Part shown: positions 9,633-18,432 of the stretch, in pieces
Layout: every line of letters starts with the position of its first letter
Position numbering within the stretch: the stretch's first letter is position 1
Assembly: GCA_964593725.1 (NCBI GenBank)
Contig: CAZQJS010000002.1
Span: 35,596-99,595 of the forward strand
DNA from: JAIOSM01 sp964593725
GTDB taxonomy: Bacteria; Desulfobacterota; Desulfobacteria; Desulfobacterales; Desulfobacteraceae
Direction of reading: 5' to 3'
Length of the DNA stretch: 64,000 bases
Notes under the pieces: model-generated
Seen by the model: the letters and a program-made list of their open reading frames with translations, nothing else
Told to the model about the DNA's origin: nothing
The model's database searches: none
Position numbers and translations under genes: made by a program

Positions 9633-9652
9633 TTTATGGCAGGCCGGATAAA

Positions 9653-10414
9653 ATGGGCAGACAAGATAAAAAGAAACTGAGGCTTGATCTACTACTGGTG
9701 AAAAATAAGCTTGCAGGTTCCAGGGAGCGTGCCAAAAGAATTATAATGACAGGCAAGGTAATGGTTAATGATAAAATGATTGATAAACCAGGTACCCTGG
9801 TTGATCCCACTGCACAAATTATCTGTCATATCAACGATATACCCTTTGTGAGCCGGGGCGGCCTTAAACTTGAAAAGGCAATCCGGGAGTTGTCAATTGA
9901 TGTAACTGACCTTTGCTGCATGGATATTGGTGCATCCACCGGAGGTTTTACAGACTGTCTTCTGCAATCTGGAGCAGCCAGGGTTTATGCTGTTGATGTG
10001 GGATACGGACAATTTGACTGGACCTTGAGAAATGACCCGAGAGTTGAACTGATTGAACGTACAAACATAAGATATATGCCCTTTGAAAGAGTTGGCAGGA
10101 CACTTGACCTCATAGTAGTTGATACATCATTTATTTCATTGAAAATAGTTATCCCTTCAGCTGAAAAATTCATGAAGAACAATACCCGTATTCTTGCTTT
10201 AATAAAACCCCAGTTTGAGGCTGGTAAGGGTAAAGTCGGCAAAGGCGGTGTTGTACGTGACCAAGAAACCAGGAACATGGTTATTGATGATATTAAATCC
10301 TTTTTTATTAAAAGAGGATATGCCGTTGAAAATATTGTGCCCTCCCCTGTTCCTGGCCCAAAAGGTAACAAAGAGTATATAATTTCCTTGAAATATTTTC
10401 ATTTAAATGCTTAA
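9653..10414 (+). CDS. tlyA: TlyA-family rRNA (cytidine-2'-O)-methyltransferase
   Basis: The 253-residue protein has an N-terminal S4 RNA-binding domain (KLRLDLLLVKNKLAGSRERA, residues about 7-65) and a Rossmann FtsJ-type methyltransferase domain beginning DIGASTGGFTDCLLQSGA. TlyA enzymes methylate ribosomal RNA cytidines, and some homologues were once called haemolysins. It lies 20 bases after dxs, the usual place in this operon type. Which rRNA is modified cannot be read from the sequence. Confidence 0.92.
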   Translation: MGRQDKKKLRLDLLLVKNKLAGSRERAKRIIMTGKVMVNDKMIDKPGTLVDPTAQIICHINDIPFVSRGGLKLEKAIRELSIDVTDLCCMDIGASTGGFTDCLLQSGAARVYAVDVGYGQFDWTLRNDPRVELIERTNIRYMPFERVGRTLDLIVVDTSFISLKIVIPSAEKFMKNNTRILALIKPQFEAGKGKVGKGGVVRDQETRNMVIDDIKSFFIKRGYAVENIVPSPVPGPKGNKEYIISLKYFHLNA

Positions 10415-10470
10415 GTACCAAGATTCGTTCTTTTTTTTTGATATTTTATTTATTTGCCAAAGGAGTTGTA

Positions 10471-12543
10471 ATGACAGACAAAATTAAATCAATTAGAAAC
10501 ATTGCCCTGGCAGGCCATGGTGGAGCCGGTAAAACCTCCCTATCAGAAGCAATCCTTTTTAAAGCAGGACTCTTGGAGCGCCATGGAAAGGTTGAAGAAG
10601 GCAACACTGCCATGGATTTTCAGCCTGAAGAGATTAAAAAACAACAGAGTATAAATACTGCTTTTTATAATTTAACTCACAATAAACATTTAATCACCCT
10701 TCTTGATACACCTGGTGATCAAAATTTCTTTTCAGCTGCCAAAACATGTATTCCGGCAGCAGATTGCGTATGTCTTGTTATTGACGGAGTCAGCGGACCA
10801 AGTGCAATGACTGAAGCTGCATCTGCATGTTCAGAGGAATATAATCTTCCGACCTTTGTTTTTATTAATAAGCTTGATCGTGAAAGAGCTGATTATAATG
10901 CTGCCATTGAAGCTGCAAGTACTGCCATTGATAAAAAGATAGTTGTAACTCAACTGCCCATTGGCAAAGAAGACTCTTTTTCAGGTATTGTCGATCTTCT
11001 GTCTGGCAAGGCATTTGAGTTTGCAGATGATGGCAGAATCAAAAAAGTTGATGTTCCATCTGATATGGAAGCTGCTGTTTCAGCTGCCAAGGAGGAGTTC
11101 ATTGAAAATGTTGCAGAGTTGGATGATGATATTCTTGAACGGTATCTTGAAGGAGAAGAGGTATCAGAAGAAGAGCTTAAAAAAGTTTTTCGAAAAGGTG
11201 TGCTGGAACGTGCCTTTTACCCCGCCCTTTGCGGATCTGCCACAAATTCCATTGGTATTGATCCACTACTTGATTTCATTGTTGATTATATGCCTTCACC
11301 CATTGACAGAGGTGCATGGCTTGCAGCTGACCATGATGGAAATCAGGTTGAAGTACTTCCTGATCCGGAAAGGGAGTTTACAGGCTTTGTTTTTAATACA
11401 ATTGTTGATCCCTATGCCGGACGGCTTTCAATTTTCAGGATTGTTTCAGGAAAACTTGAAAAGGATGGTAATTTATTAAATGTTAATAAGGATAGTAAAG
11501 AAAGATTTTCCCAGCTCCTTGAAATTGCAGGCAAAAAACAGAAAAATATCACTTCTGCTGTGGCAGGTTCCATTGTTGCTGTGGCAAAATTAAAAAACAC
11601 ATTAACAGGTGATACAATTACAAGTTCAGAAAGTATTAAATTTCCGCCTGTTAAACCTCTTCCCCCTGTAATATCCTTTGCTATTTCACCTAAAACAAAA
11701 GGTGATGAAGATAAAATCCATGAAGCTTTGAGAAAAATTCTTGAGGAAGATCCGGGATTGCAGCTCAGACGTGAAGAAGAGACTAATGAGACACTATTAT
11801 CAGGAACCGGGCTTGTTCACATTGAGACAACGTGTGAAAAAGTAAAAAGGAAATTTAATGTTGAAGTTGCCATTGCGACTCCAAAGGTGCCCTATAAAGA
11901 GACCATAAAAAAGAAAATACGTGTCCAGGGAAAACATAAAAAACAATCTGGCGGGCATGGTCAGTTTGGTGATTGCTGGATTCATTTTGAACCCCTTCCC
12001 AAGGGTAAGGGCATTGAATTTGTGAACAAAATTGTGGGAGGCTCCATTCCGAAAAATTATATTCCTGCTGTTGAGGCAGGTGTAAGAGAATCTGCCCAGA
12101 AAGGCTATCTTGCAGGATACCCCTGTATTGATTTCAGAGCAACTGTGGATGATGGAAGCTATCATTCGGTTGATTCTTCAGAAATGGCTTTCAAGCTTGC
12201 AGGCTCCCTTGCGTTTAAAGCTGCCATCCCCCAGGCAAAACCAGTCCTGCTTGAACCTGTTATGAAGGTTTCAGTTGTTGTGCCGGATGAACATACAGGT
12301 GATATTATGGGAGATTTCAATTCCAGACGCGGCAAGGTGCTTGGAATGGATTCTGAAGGAACAAAACAGGTTGTCAATGCACTTGTTCCCATGGCTGAAA
12401 TGCTCAGATATGCACCTGATCTTAACTCCATGACAGGCGGTAGAGGGACTTTTTCCATGGAATTTGAAACCTATGAAGAGCTGCCCCATGATCTGGCCCA
12501 GAAAGTTATTGAACAAACCAATGCTGATAAAGATGATAATTGA
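10471..12543 (+). CDS. fusA: Elongation factor G-like GTPase
   Basis: The 690-residue protein has all EF-G domains. The P-loop is GHGGAGKTSL, the G4 motif is NKLD, and domain IV contains GGHGQFGDC followed by the family's C-terminal domains. EF-G moves tRNAs and mRNA during translocation. The ATG at 10471 follows AAAGGAG at good spacing; the frame is open further upstream but without support. The G3 motif reads DTPGDQNF, so the histidine that activates water in canonical EF-G (DTPGH) is Asp83 here. Together with the isolated location, away from any rpsL-rpsG-tufA operon, this suggests a second EF-G paralogue rather than the main one. A terminator follows. Confidence 0.88.
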   Translation: MTDKIKSIRNIALAGHGGAGKTSLSEAILFKAGLLERHGKVEEGNTAMDFQPEEIKKQQSINTAFYNLTHNKHLITLLDTPGDQNFFSAAKTCIPAADCVCLVIDGVSGPSAMTEAASACSEEYNLPTFVFINKLDRERADYNAAIEAASTAIDKKIVVTQLPIGKEDSFSGIVDLLSGKAFEFADDGRIKKVDVPSDMEAAVSAAKEEFIENVAELDDDILERYLEGEEVSEEELKKVFRKGVLERAFYPALCGSATNSIGIDPLLDFIVDYMPSPIDRGAWLAADHDGNQVEVLPDPEREFTGFVFNTIVDPYAGRLSIFRIVSGKLEKDGNLLNVNKDSKERFSQLLEIAGKKQKNITSAVAGSIVAVAKLKNTLTGDTITSSESIKFPPVKPLPPVISFAISPKTKGDEDKIHEALRKILEEDPGLQLRREEETNETLLSGTGLVHIETTCEKVKRKFNVEVAIATPKVPYKETIKKKIRVQGKHKKQSGGHGQFGDCWIHFEPLPKGKGIEFVNKIVGGSIPKNYIPAVEAGVRESAQKGYLAGYPCIDFRATVDDGSYHSVDSSEMAFKLAGSLAFKAAIPQAKPVLLEPVMKVSVVVPDEHTGDIMGDFNSRRGKVLGMDSEGTKQVVNALVPMAEMLRYAPDLNSMTGGRGTFSMEFETYEELPHDLAQKVIEQTNADKDDN

Positions 12544-12573
12544 TATTCATCCAATTTGATTCTGTTTATCAGT

Positions 12574-12618
12574 AAAAGGCCTGTAATCATATTTAAAATC
12601 TAATTACAGGCCTTTTTT
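12574..12618 (+). terminator. Rho-independent terminator after fusA
   Basis: The arms AAAAGGCCTGTAAT and ATTACAGGCCTTTT are perfectly complementary, separated by a 15-base AT-rich loop and ending in a run of T residues. It lies about 30 bases after the fusA stop and ends just before the next gene's start at 12640. Confidence 0.93.
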
Positions 12619-12639
12619 AATTTATAAAGATTTTTTACC

Positions 12640-14232
12640 ATGTTAATTCATAATGCTGTGATTTATACCCAGAATCCGGATATGCCGATTGCCGAAGCAA
12701 TGCTCATCCAGGGCAGCAGAATTGTTAAAGTCGGATCCTATGAAAGTATAAAGAACAAAGCAGATGATTCCATAAAAGAGATAGACCTGGAAGGCAGAGT
12801 TGTTCTGCCTGGATTTTCCGACACACATATTCATTTTTATCAATGGGCTGTAAATTATGACTCAATTGATCTGTCAACTGCTATTTCCTTTAATGACATG
12901 GGAAAAGCCTTAAAATCAAAGGCACGGTCAGCTGAAAAGGGAAAATGGATCACAGGCCTTGGATTTAATGAGCATGACTGGCCCATGGGCAATATACCTG
13001 ACAGATATGATCTTGATAAAATAGTACCTGATAATCCTGTTTGTATATGGAGATATGATCTGCATATGTGCGTTGCCAATTCAAGGGCTCTTGCATTGGC
13101 TGGAATTGATTCGCACAGCTCAGATCCCCTGGGAGGTATTATAGCCAGAGATTCCTCTGGCAGTCCCACTGGTATTCTCAGGGAGCTTGCCATTAATTTA
13201 ATAACCAGAGTTCTGGAAAAACCAGGCAAGGAAGAAATCCTGTGCAATATGGAAAAAAGGATTAAGGAACTTCATGGTTTCGGTATCACATCAATCCATG
13301 ATATACGCCTCATGGGAGGAGTGGATGGTGCAGAAGCCCTGGATCATTTTCAGGAATTAAATAACAGAAAAAAATTAAATATACGCTGCCATGTTTCCCT
13401 GGCCGGAGAGATGACAGATCAGGCAGTTGGATTGGGATTAAAAACAGGCTTTGGCAATGATAGATTAAAGATCGGGCATCTTAAATTTTTTGCCGATGGC
13501 GGAATGGGTGCAAGGACTGCCTGGATGATTGATAAATATCTTGATGCAGATTATGGAATGCCGGCAGTTCCTTTAAAAACAATAGAGTCTGCTGTAATAA
13601 AAGCACAGCTGTCAGGTTTAAGTGTTATGGTACATGCCATTGGGGACAGAGCAGTAAGGGAGATAATCTCCATGTTTAAAAGGATTGAAAAGAATAACCT
13701 GCAAAAGCTTTTAATACCTCACAGGATAGAACATGTCCAGATGATAAGAGATGAAGATTTAATCCAATTGAAAACTTTGAAAAATCTAGCACTATCATGC
13801 CAGCCCAATAATTTAACCCTTGATATTCCAATGATTGAGATGTCTGTGGGTGAAAACAAAAGATATGCCTTCAGGCTGAGAAGCATTTTAAATACAGGTC
13901 TGCCCTTTATTCTGAATTCTGATGCGCCGGTCTGCACTCCAAACCCTTTTATTGGAATATATGCAGCTGTCACACGCTGCAAATTGGATAACAAGCCTTT
14001 AGATGGATGGTTTAAAAGCCAGGCTTTAACTGTTGAGGAGGCAGTGGCTGCCTGTACAATCACCCCCTGTGTTACCCAGGGAACCGGGGAGATACTTGGA
14101 AGTATTGCACCGGGAAAATTTGCAGATGTGGTGGTACTCAATGGCAATATTTATTCCATGGCTCCTGAAAAAATAAAGGATATTAAAATTGATATGACAA
14201 TATTTAATGGTGAAATTGTGTATGAGAGATAA
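12640..14232 (+). CDS. Amidohydrolase family 3 protein (YtcJ-like)
   Basis: The 530-residue protein belongs to the metal-dependent amidohydrolase superfamily. It has an N-terminal composite beta domain, the metal-binding DTHIHF (H63, H65), HAIGDRAVRE in the barrel and HRIEHVQ, followed by SDAPVCTPNP with the conserved aspartate and a C-terminal domain ending IFNGEIVYER. Relatives hydrolyse N-acyl amino acids, formamides or other amide bonds, but the substrate cannot be predicted. No signal peptide is visible. Its last 26 bases overlap the following radical-SAM gene, suggesting co-expression. Confidence 0.85.
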   Translation: MLIHNAVIYTQNPDMPIAEAMLIQGSRIVKVGSYESIKNKADDSIKEIDLEGRVVLPGFSDTHIHFYQWAVNYDSIDLSTAISFNDMGKALKSKARSAEKGKWITGLGFNEHDWPMGNIPDRYDLDKIVPDNPVCIWRYDLHMCVANSRALALAGIDSHSSDPLGGIIARDSSGSPTGILRELAINLITRVLEKPGKEEILCNMEKRIKELHGFGITSIHDIRLMGGVDGAEALDHFQELNNRKKLNIRCHVSLAGEMTDQAVGLGLKTGFGNDRLKIGHLKFFADGGMGARTAWMIDKYLDADYGMPAVPLKTIESAVIKAQLSGLSVMVHAIGDRAVREIISMFKRIEKNNLQKLLIPHRIEHVQMIRDEDLIQLKTLKNLALSCQPNNLTLDIPMIEMSVGENKRYAFRLRSILNTGLPFILNSDAPVCTPNPFIGIYAAVTRCKLDNKPLDGWFKSQALTVEEAVAACTITPCVTQGTGEILGSIAPGKFADVVVLNGNIYSMAPEKIKDIKIDMTIFNGEIVYER

Positions 14233-16333
14233 AGGGCTCATCTCCATTAAAAATGTTAAACAGCTTGAAAGTGCAACAAACTGCATAATCCCGGATCAAG
14301 AAAGGGATGATCTTCAAAAAATTATTGATAAATACCCTGTAAGACTTTCAAAACATGTTATCAGGCAGATTCAGAAATCTGAAAAAATTGCGTATCAATA
14401 TATGCCGTTTATTGGCGAGCTTGATACGGCAGGTTTAGAAAATACCTGGGTTGGAGCCTTTCATGACGGTGTTTTGGAGCAGATGTATCCAAATCGTGTT
14501 ATTTTTCTGATTAACATGACCTGCCCTGTTTACTGCAGATTTTGTTTTAGAAAACATAAAGATTTACGAAATGCTGAACCCCCGGTAACATCAGATATCA
14601 AAGCAGCTGTTTCATATGTTGAGAGACATAGGCTTATAAAAGAGATCCTTATTACAGGCGGGGATCCGTTTTTAAATAAAAAAAATCTTAAAACCTCCAT
14701 TAACGGGCTTATGCAAATTGGCCATGTACAGACCCTTCGCCTGGCAACACGTTCCATTTCATATTTTCCCGATCTTTTCCTAAATAATAACAGGTACTGG
14801 ATGGGTTTTCTCATAGAAAAAAACAGGGAACTTCAACACCATGGAAAAACAATTGAAATTGCAACCCATTTTATCCACCCCCATGAGATATCACCCCAAA
14901 GTCTTGAAATTATTTCCCAATTCGTCACCAATGGAATAGTTGTATATATCCAGACACCACTGTTGCATAATTGTAATGATACAGGTCCTGAACTAAAGGA
15001 ACTTTTTCAGACTCTGCGCGGTGCAGGGGCACAAATGCACTATATCTTCATGCCCTGCAGCCCCATACATGGAAATAAACAATATACAACACCTGTTTCA
15101 AAGGGTTTTTTAATGGCAGACTATCTCAGGGCACATCTTTCAGACAGGGCCGTTCCAAAGATATGCACAGCAACTTCCATTGGTAAAATCGACTGGTTCA
15201 CCAGCGGATGGGCCGTTGAAAAAGATAAAAACCAGGATGATTTTATCTGGATAAGAACGCCCTATTCCCATGATTATTTCCATGATATTGCCCTGTTTAC
15301 CAAAAACATGGATAATATCCGGACAAATAATGAGGGTACCCTTGATGTACAATTCATGGGGAAAATAGGAAATGATTCCTTTTTTCTTGGAAAAAGAGAT
15401 AAAAAAAAACATGATAATTGTTTTAATATAAAAAAAAGAGATATTAAAGTTCTTAAACTTAAATTATTAGATGAAAAACAATTTTGTTACTCCATTGTAA
15501 ATACAGGATATCAAGGAGTCCAAAGACTCCATGAAACCAGGGTACAAATTGATGAAAACTTTCTTGATACAGGTTTTGATTATATTAATTCAGACGGGAA
15601 GATTACAGATATTCTGATCAATTCTCAAAATGATATCTGCGGTCTGATAAAAAAAATAGCAAAGGCCGTAAAAAGCAGATTAAAGAGTTATAATGTTAAT
15701 TCCATCAGGATTTTAAGCAGACAATTCATTGAGAGCCCCCAGGTTTTTACTGACTCTGTTATTCACAAACTTGCTGCATTAAATAAGCTTAAGCCTGAAC
15801 AAAGCCTGAAACTTGAAATGGAACTCTGGTTTATCATGCCCGATGGGATTACAAAGAGTCATGGTATTCTGTCCCAAAAGCTTAAAAATTCAGGTATTAC
15901 AACCTATTGCAATGTTCCGCTGCTGGGAGGAATAAATGACAATCCAGCACTGATTGTTGATATTGCACATAGTTTAAGGGAAAATAGAATTGAATTTCAC
16001 CATCTCTATCTTGCAGGAACTGCAATTCAGGAAAAATGGAATCTTACACACCCTGTTTACATGGATAATGTCATTGATATAGCTTCAGATATCAGAAGAG
16101 AATGCAGCGGCCGTGAAATACCAAAGTATATTATTTTAACAGCCTTGGGAGAGGTTGATTATGGACTTACCTCTTTGTTTGTTAAAGATAAATTCAAAAA
16201 AAAAGAATTAAAACTGCAGCTTAATTGTTTTAATACAGCATATTTCAAAGACATGGACAATAATTTCAGATACCCTGAAGGAGTTGTGTCTGACAAATCA
16301 AGGCCAATTATTAATATTAATGGATTGGCATAA
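14207..16333 (+). CDS. KamA-like radical-SAM protein with duplicated C-terminal half
   Basis: The 708-residue protein belongs to the lysine-2,3-aminomutase (KamA/EpmB) family. C106, C110 and C113 form the CxxxCxxC iron-sulfur site in MTCPVYCRFCF, and GGDP at 151-154 is the SAM-binding motif. K327 in SIGKIDW is at the place where KamA carries its PLP lysine. Residues about 176-335 are repeated, diverged, at about 500-660: NGIVVYIQTPLLHNCND matches SGITTYCNVPLLGGIND, and VPKICTATSIGKID matches IPKYIILTALGEVD. The second copy has no iron-sulfur cysteines and has Glu649 instead of the lysine. Family members are normally 330-470 residues. The start may be 14207 or the ATG at 14222. The substrate is unknown; an aminomutase role is possible. 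Confidence 0.82.
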   Translation: MVKLCMRDKGLISIKNVKQLESATNCIIPDQERDDLQKIIDKYPVRLSKHVIRQIQKSEKIAYQYMPFIGELDTAGLENTWVGAFHDGVLEQMYPNRVIFLINMTCPVYCRFCFRKHKDLRNAEPPVTSDIKAAVSYVERHRLIKEILITGGDPFLNKKNLKTSINGLMQIGHVQTLRLATRSISYFPDLFLNNNRYWMGFLIEKNRELQHHGKTIEIATHFIHPHEISPQSLEIISQFVTNGIVVYIQTPLLHNCNDTGPELKELFQTLRGAGAQMHYIFMPCSPIHGNKQYTTPVSKGFLMADYLRAHLSDRAVPKICTATSIGKIDWFTSGWAVEKDKNQDDFIWIRTPYSHDYFHDIALFTKNMDNIRTNNEGTLDVQFMGKIGNDSFFLGKRDKKKHDNCFNIKKRDIKVLKLKLLDEKQFCYSIVNTGYQGVQRLHETRVQIDENFLDTGFDYINSDGKITDILINSQNDICGLIKKIAKAVKSRLKSYNVNSIRILSRQFIESPQVFTDSVIHKLAALNKLKPEQSLKLEMELWFIMPDGITKSHGILSQKLKNSGITTYCNVPLLGGINDNPALIVDIAHSLRENRIEFHHLYLAGTAIQEKWNLTHPVYMDNVIDIASDIRRECSGREIPKYIILTALGEVDYGLTSLFVKDKFKKKELKLQLNCFNTAYFKDMDNNFRYPEGVVSDKSRPIININGLA

Positions 16334-16369
16334 GGTGTCTGACATTGGAAAAATTATTAAAATCAGCAG

Positions 16370-17470
16370 TTATAATTTTTTTAATTTACAATGCTTAATT
16401 GCACTCTGATCAAGCATGAACCCAAGGGTATTATCACCTTCCGGGATAAAACCAAAACATTTATTCCAGGTTTTTTTATCCTCCATGCAAAAATATGTGA
16501 TCACTTCAGGAGCATATCTTTTAATCTGGTTAACCATACTTTTATAAACCTTAATCCTCAAGGGTTTAAAATAGCGCATTTTATTATCAAGGCCCAGTAT
16601 AAATTCACCATAACATATTTTTGAATCAGGAAATCTTTTTTCAATCAACGGCTTAAGGTGTGGCATGAATCTGAAACTGCCAATGCTGATCCAAAGAACA
16701 TTTTGGGGTGATACATAATCAAAAATAGTCTTAATGACATTTTTATAATCTTTTATACAATCCTGGTAAATTACAACAGGATCAAAATGAAAAGCAAGTT
16801 TATATCCCCATGATTCAACCCTTTTTGCAGCTTTAAGACGTGCTTTAAGGCTTGAGGTTCCCTTTTCTTCAGATTGAATAATATCCGGAGTGTTAAGGGA
16901 CCAGGCAATAACAGTTTTTCCATTGTGGTCAATATTTTTTAACCTGTCGATATTTACGGTTTTTGTTTTTAATTCCAGAATTGAATTATTCTGTTCTCTG
17001 AATTTTTTAATAAGTAACAGGGGCTGATCACTGATCTTTTCCCAGATCAGGCTGTCAGTATATTCGCCTGTTCCTATCCTGAAAATTTTATTTTGTCTGA
17101 AAATTTTATCAAGAATATCAAACATTGATTTTGTCCCTGCAAAATATCGTAACAGGGGTGGATGAAAATAGGCCTGAAGGATACAATAAGAACAGTCCAT
17201 GGTACAAAATGTTCCTGTGTGGAGAATTGTATAGTCACAGCAGGTATAGTGGCTTGTGCCTGGACAGTCCCTGATCGCAGCTCCCCGGTTCCTGGTGATG
17301 TATAAGCATTTTTTACCCTTTTCAATTGGGTCAATGCAGGCATTGATATAATCAAATATCTGATTTTCATTTTCAACTATTTCCATTGATAGCTTTGTAC
17401 GTTCCTGGATAATACAGGTCTCTTCATGTGATCGGACTTCTTTGTCAACAAAGAGTTTTTCTAATTTCAT
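16370..17470 (-). CDS. Spore-photoproduct-lyase-like radical-SAM protein
   Basis: The 366-residue protein carries the radical-SAM cysteines C89, C93 and C96 in GTFCTMDCSYCILQAYF. It also has the SPL-family segments HFDPVVIYQDC and ISIGSFRFMPHLKP. SPL repairs the thymine dimer of ultraviolet-irradiated spores by direct reversal; this window gives no sign of a sporulating organism, so the homologue may repair another lesion or act on another substrate. Its ATG overlaps the stop of the ParB-like gene in an ATGA arrangement, so translation is probably coupled. The N-terminal 50 residues have no recognised motif. Confidence 0.8.
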   Translation of the reverse strand: MKLEKLFVDKEVRSHEETCIIQERTKLSMEIVENENQIFDYINACIDPIEKGKKCLYITRNRGAAIRDCPGTSHYTCCDYTILHTGTFCTMDCSYCILQAYFHPPLLRYFAGTKSMFDILDKIFRQNKIFRIGTGEYTDSLIWEKISDQPLLLIKKFREQNNSILELKTKTVNIDRLKNIDHNGKTVIAWSLNTPDIIQSEEKGTSSLKARLKAAKRVESWGYKLAFHFDPVVIYQDCIKDYKNVIKTIFDYVSPQNVLWISIGSFRFMPHLKPLIEKRFPDSKICYGEFILGLDNKMRYFKPLRIKVYKSMVNQIKRYAPEVITYFCMEDKKTWNKCFGFIPEGDNTLGFMLDQSAIKHCKLKKL

Positions 17471-18432
17471 TTAAATAGATCCTCAAATGCTTTGGATTTA
17501 TGCATGGAGGACAGTTTGTTGAGATGGTGTTTAAACCCTTCAATATTTTTGAATTCAAAAAAGATGGAAAAATCATCTCCTTCAAAATTTTCTGGACAAT
17601 AAAGCTTTAGTCCATGGTTGAGCTTTAACTCTCTGATGGTGTGCTGAAGGTTTTCAAGGGCCTTTGAAAGTTCAGGAAAACGAAGTTTTTTCAAATATGA
17701 TCTTAAACAGTCTGCCTTGTAATTTTCATCGGGATGTTCATGCATGACCAGTTGTTGTATCTCTTCTGAACCTAAAAGTCTGGACAGTGGAAGATTATCC
17801 CTTTTTGCAATTTCAATTGAGTTGGTAACAATTTCCAGCTGTTTATTCTGCCCCATTTTAATATTTTTAAAAATATTTAAAAACAGGTTAAAAACAATTT
17901 TGTCATATTCACTTATTTTTATTGCAGTATTAACAGAAATCTGTTTTTTTTGAATCATGTCATGGACCTGTTCCGGCATGGCACTGATTTTCAGGAATCT
18001 TTTAATAGTATTAACATTAAATTCTGCATTAAAAACATATGAAGATTCCAATGCAATTATTTCTTCAGATATTAATCTGCTTAAAAGATGTACCCCTCTA
18101 GCCTTTTCAATGATATCAAGTTCTCTTTGAAAGGCATTTTCCATAATGGAAAGCCTTGAACAAAAAAGATCGGTTTTAAATTTATCCTCCTGTTCCCTTA
18201 TAATAAACGCAGTTATATTCTGAAGTCCCAGAGCTTTAACAGCCCTGGCCCGTTTATGGCCCGATATAATAATAAAATTCCCCGGTACTTTCCTGACTAT
18301 GCAGGGTGTGAGCAATCCGTACTGGAGGATCGACTGCTCAAGCCTCTCACTTTTGTCATGGGAGGAAATTCTGTACGTTGAGTTGTCAAGATCAATATAT
18401 TCTATATCAATGGTCTCTGTTTTTCCAACCAT
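17467..18432 (-). CDS. ParB/sulfiredoxin N-terminal domain protein
   Basis: Residues about 5-95 form a ParB N-terminal domain: LEQSILQYGLLTPCIVRKV followed by FIIISGHKRARAVKALG, the CTP/phosphate-binding box. A helical middle region (about 100-200) resembles the ParB helix-turn-helix, and the C-terminal 100 residues are unrecognised. No parA or parS-like cluster is nearby, so it is unlikely to be the chromosome-partition ParB. It lies between purC, whose stop overlaps its start by one base, and the SPL-like gene, whose start overlaps its stop by 4 bases. It may regulate or target the SPL-like enzyme. Confidence 0.72.
   Translation of the reverse strand: MVGKTETIDIEYIDLDNSTYRISSHDKSERLEQSILQYGLLTPCIVRKVPGNFIIISGHKRARAVKALGLQNITAFIIREQEDKFKTDLFCSRLSIMENAFQRELDIIEKARGVHLLSRLISEEIIALESSYVFNAEFNVNTIKRFLKISAMPEQVHDMIQKKQISVNTAIKISEYDKIVFNLFLNIFKNIKMGQNKQLEIVTNSIEIAKRDNLPLSRLLGSEEIQQLVMHEHPDENYKADCLRSYLKKLRFPELSKALENLQHTIRELKLNHGLKLYCPENFEGDDFSIFFEFKNIEGFKHHLNKLSSMHKSKAFEDLFK

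Noticed and set aside
17467..18432. Chromosome-partition parB
   Set aside because: No parA, parS cluster or origin genes are near, and it lies in a purC/SPL-like unit; only the N-terminal domain resembles ParB.
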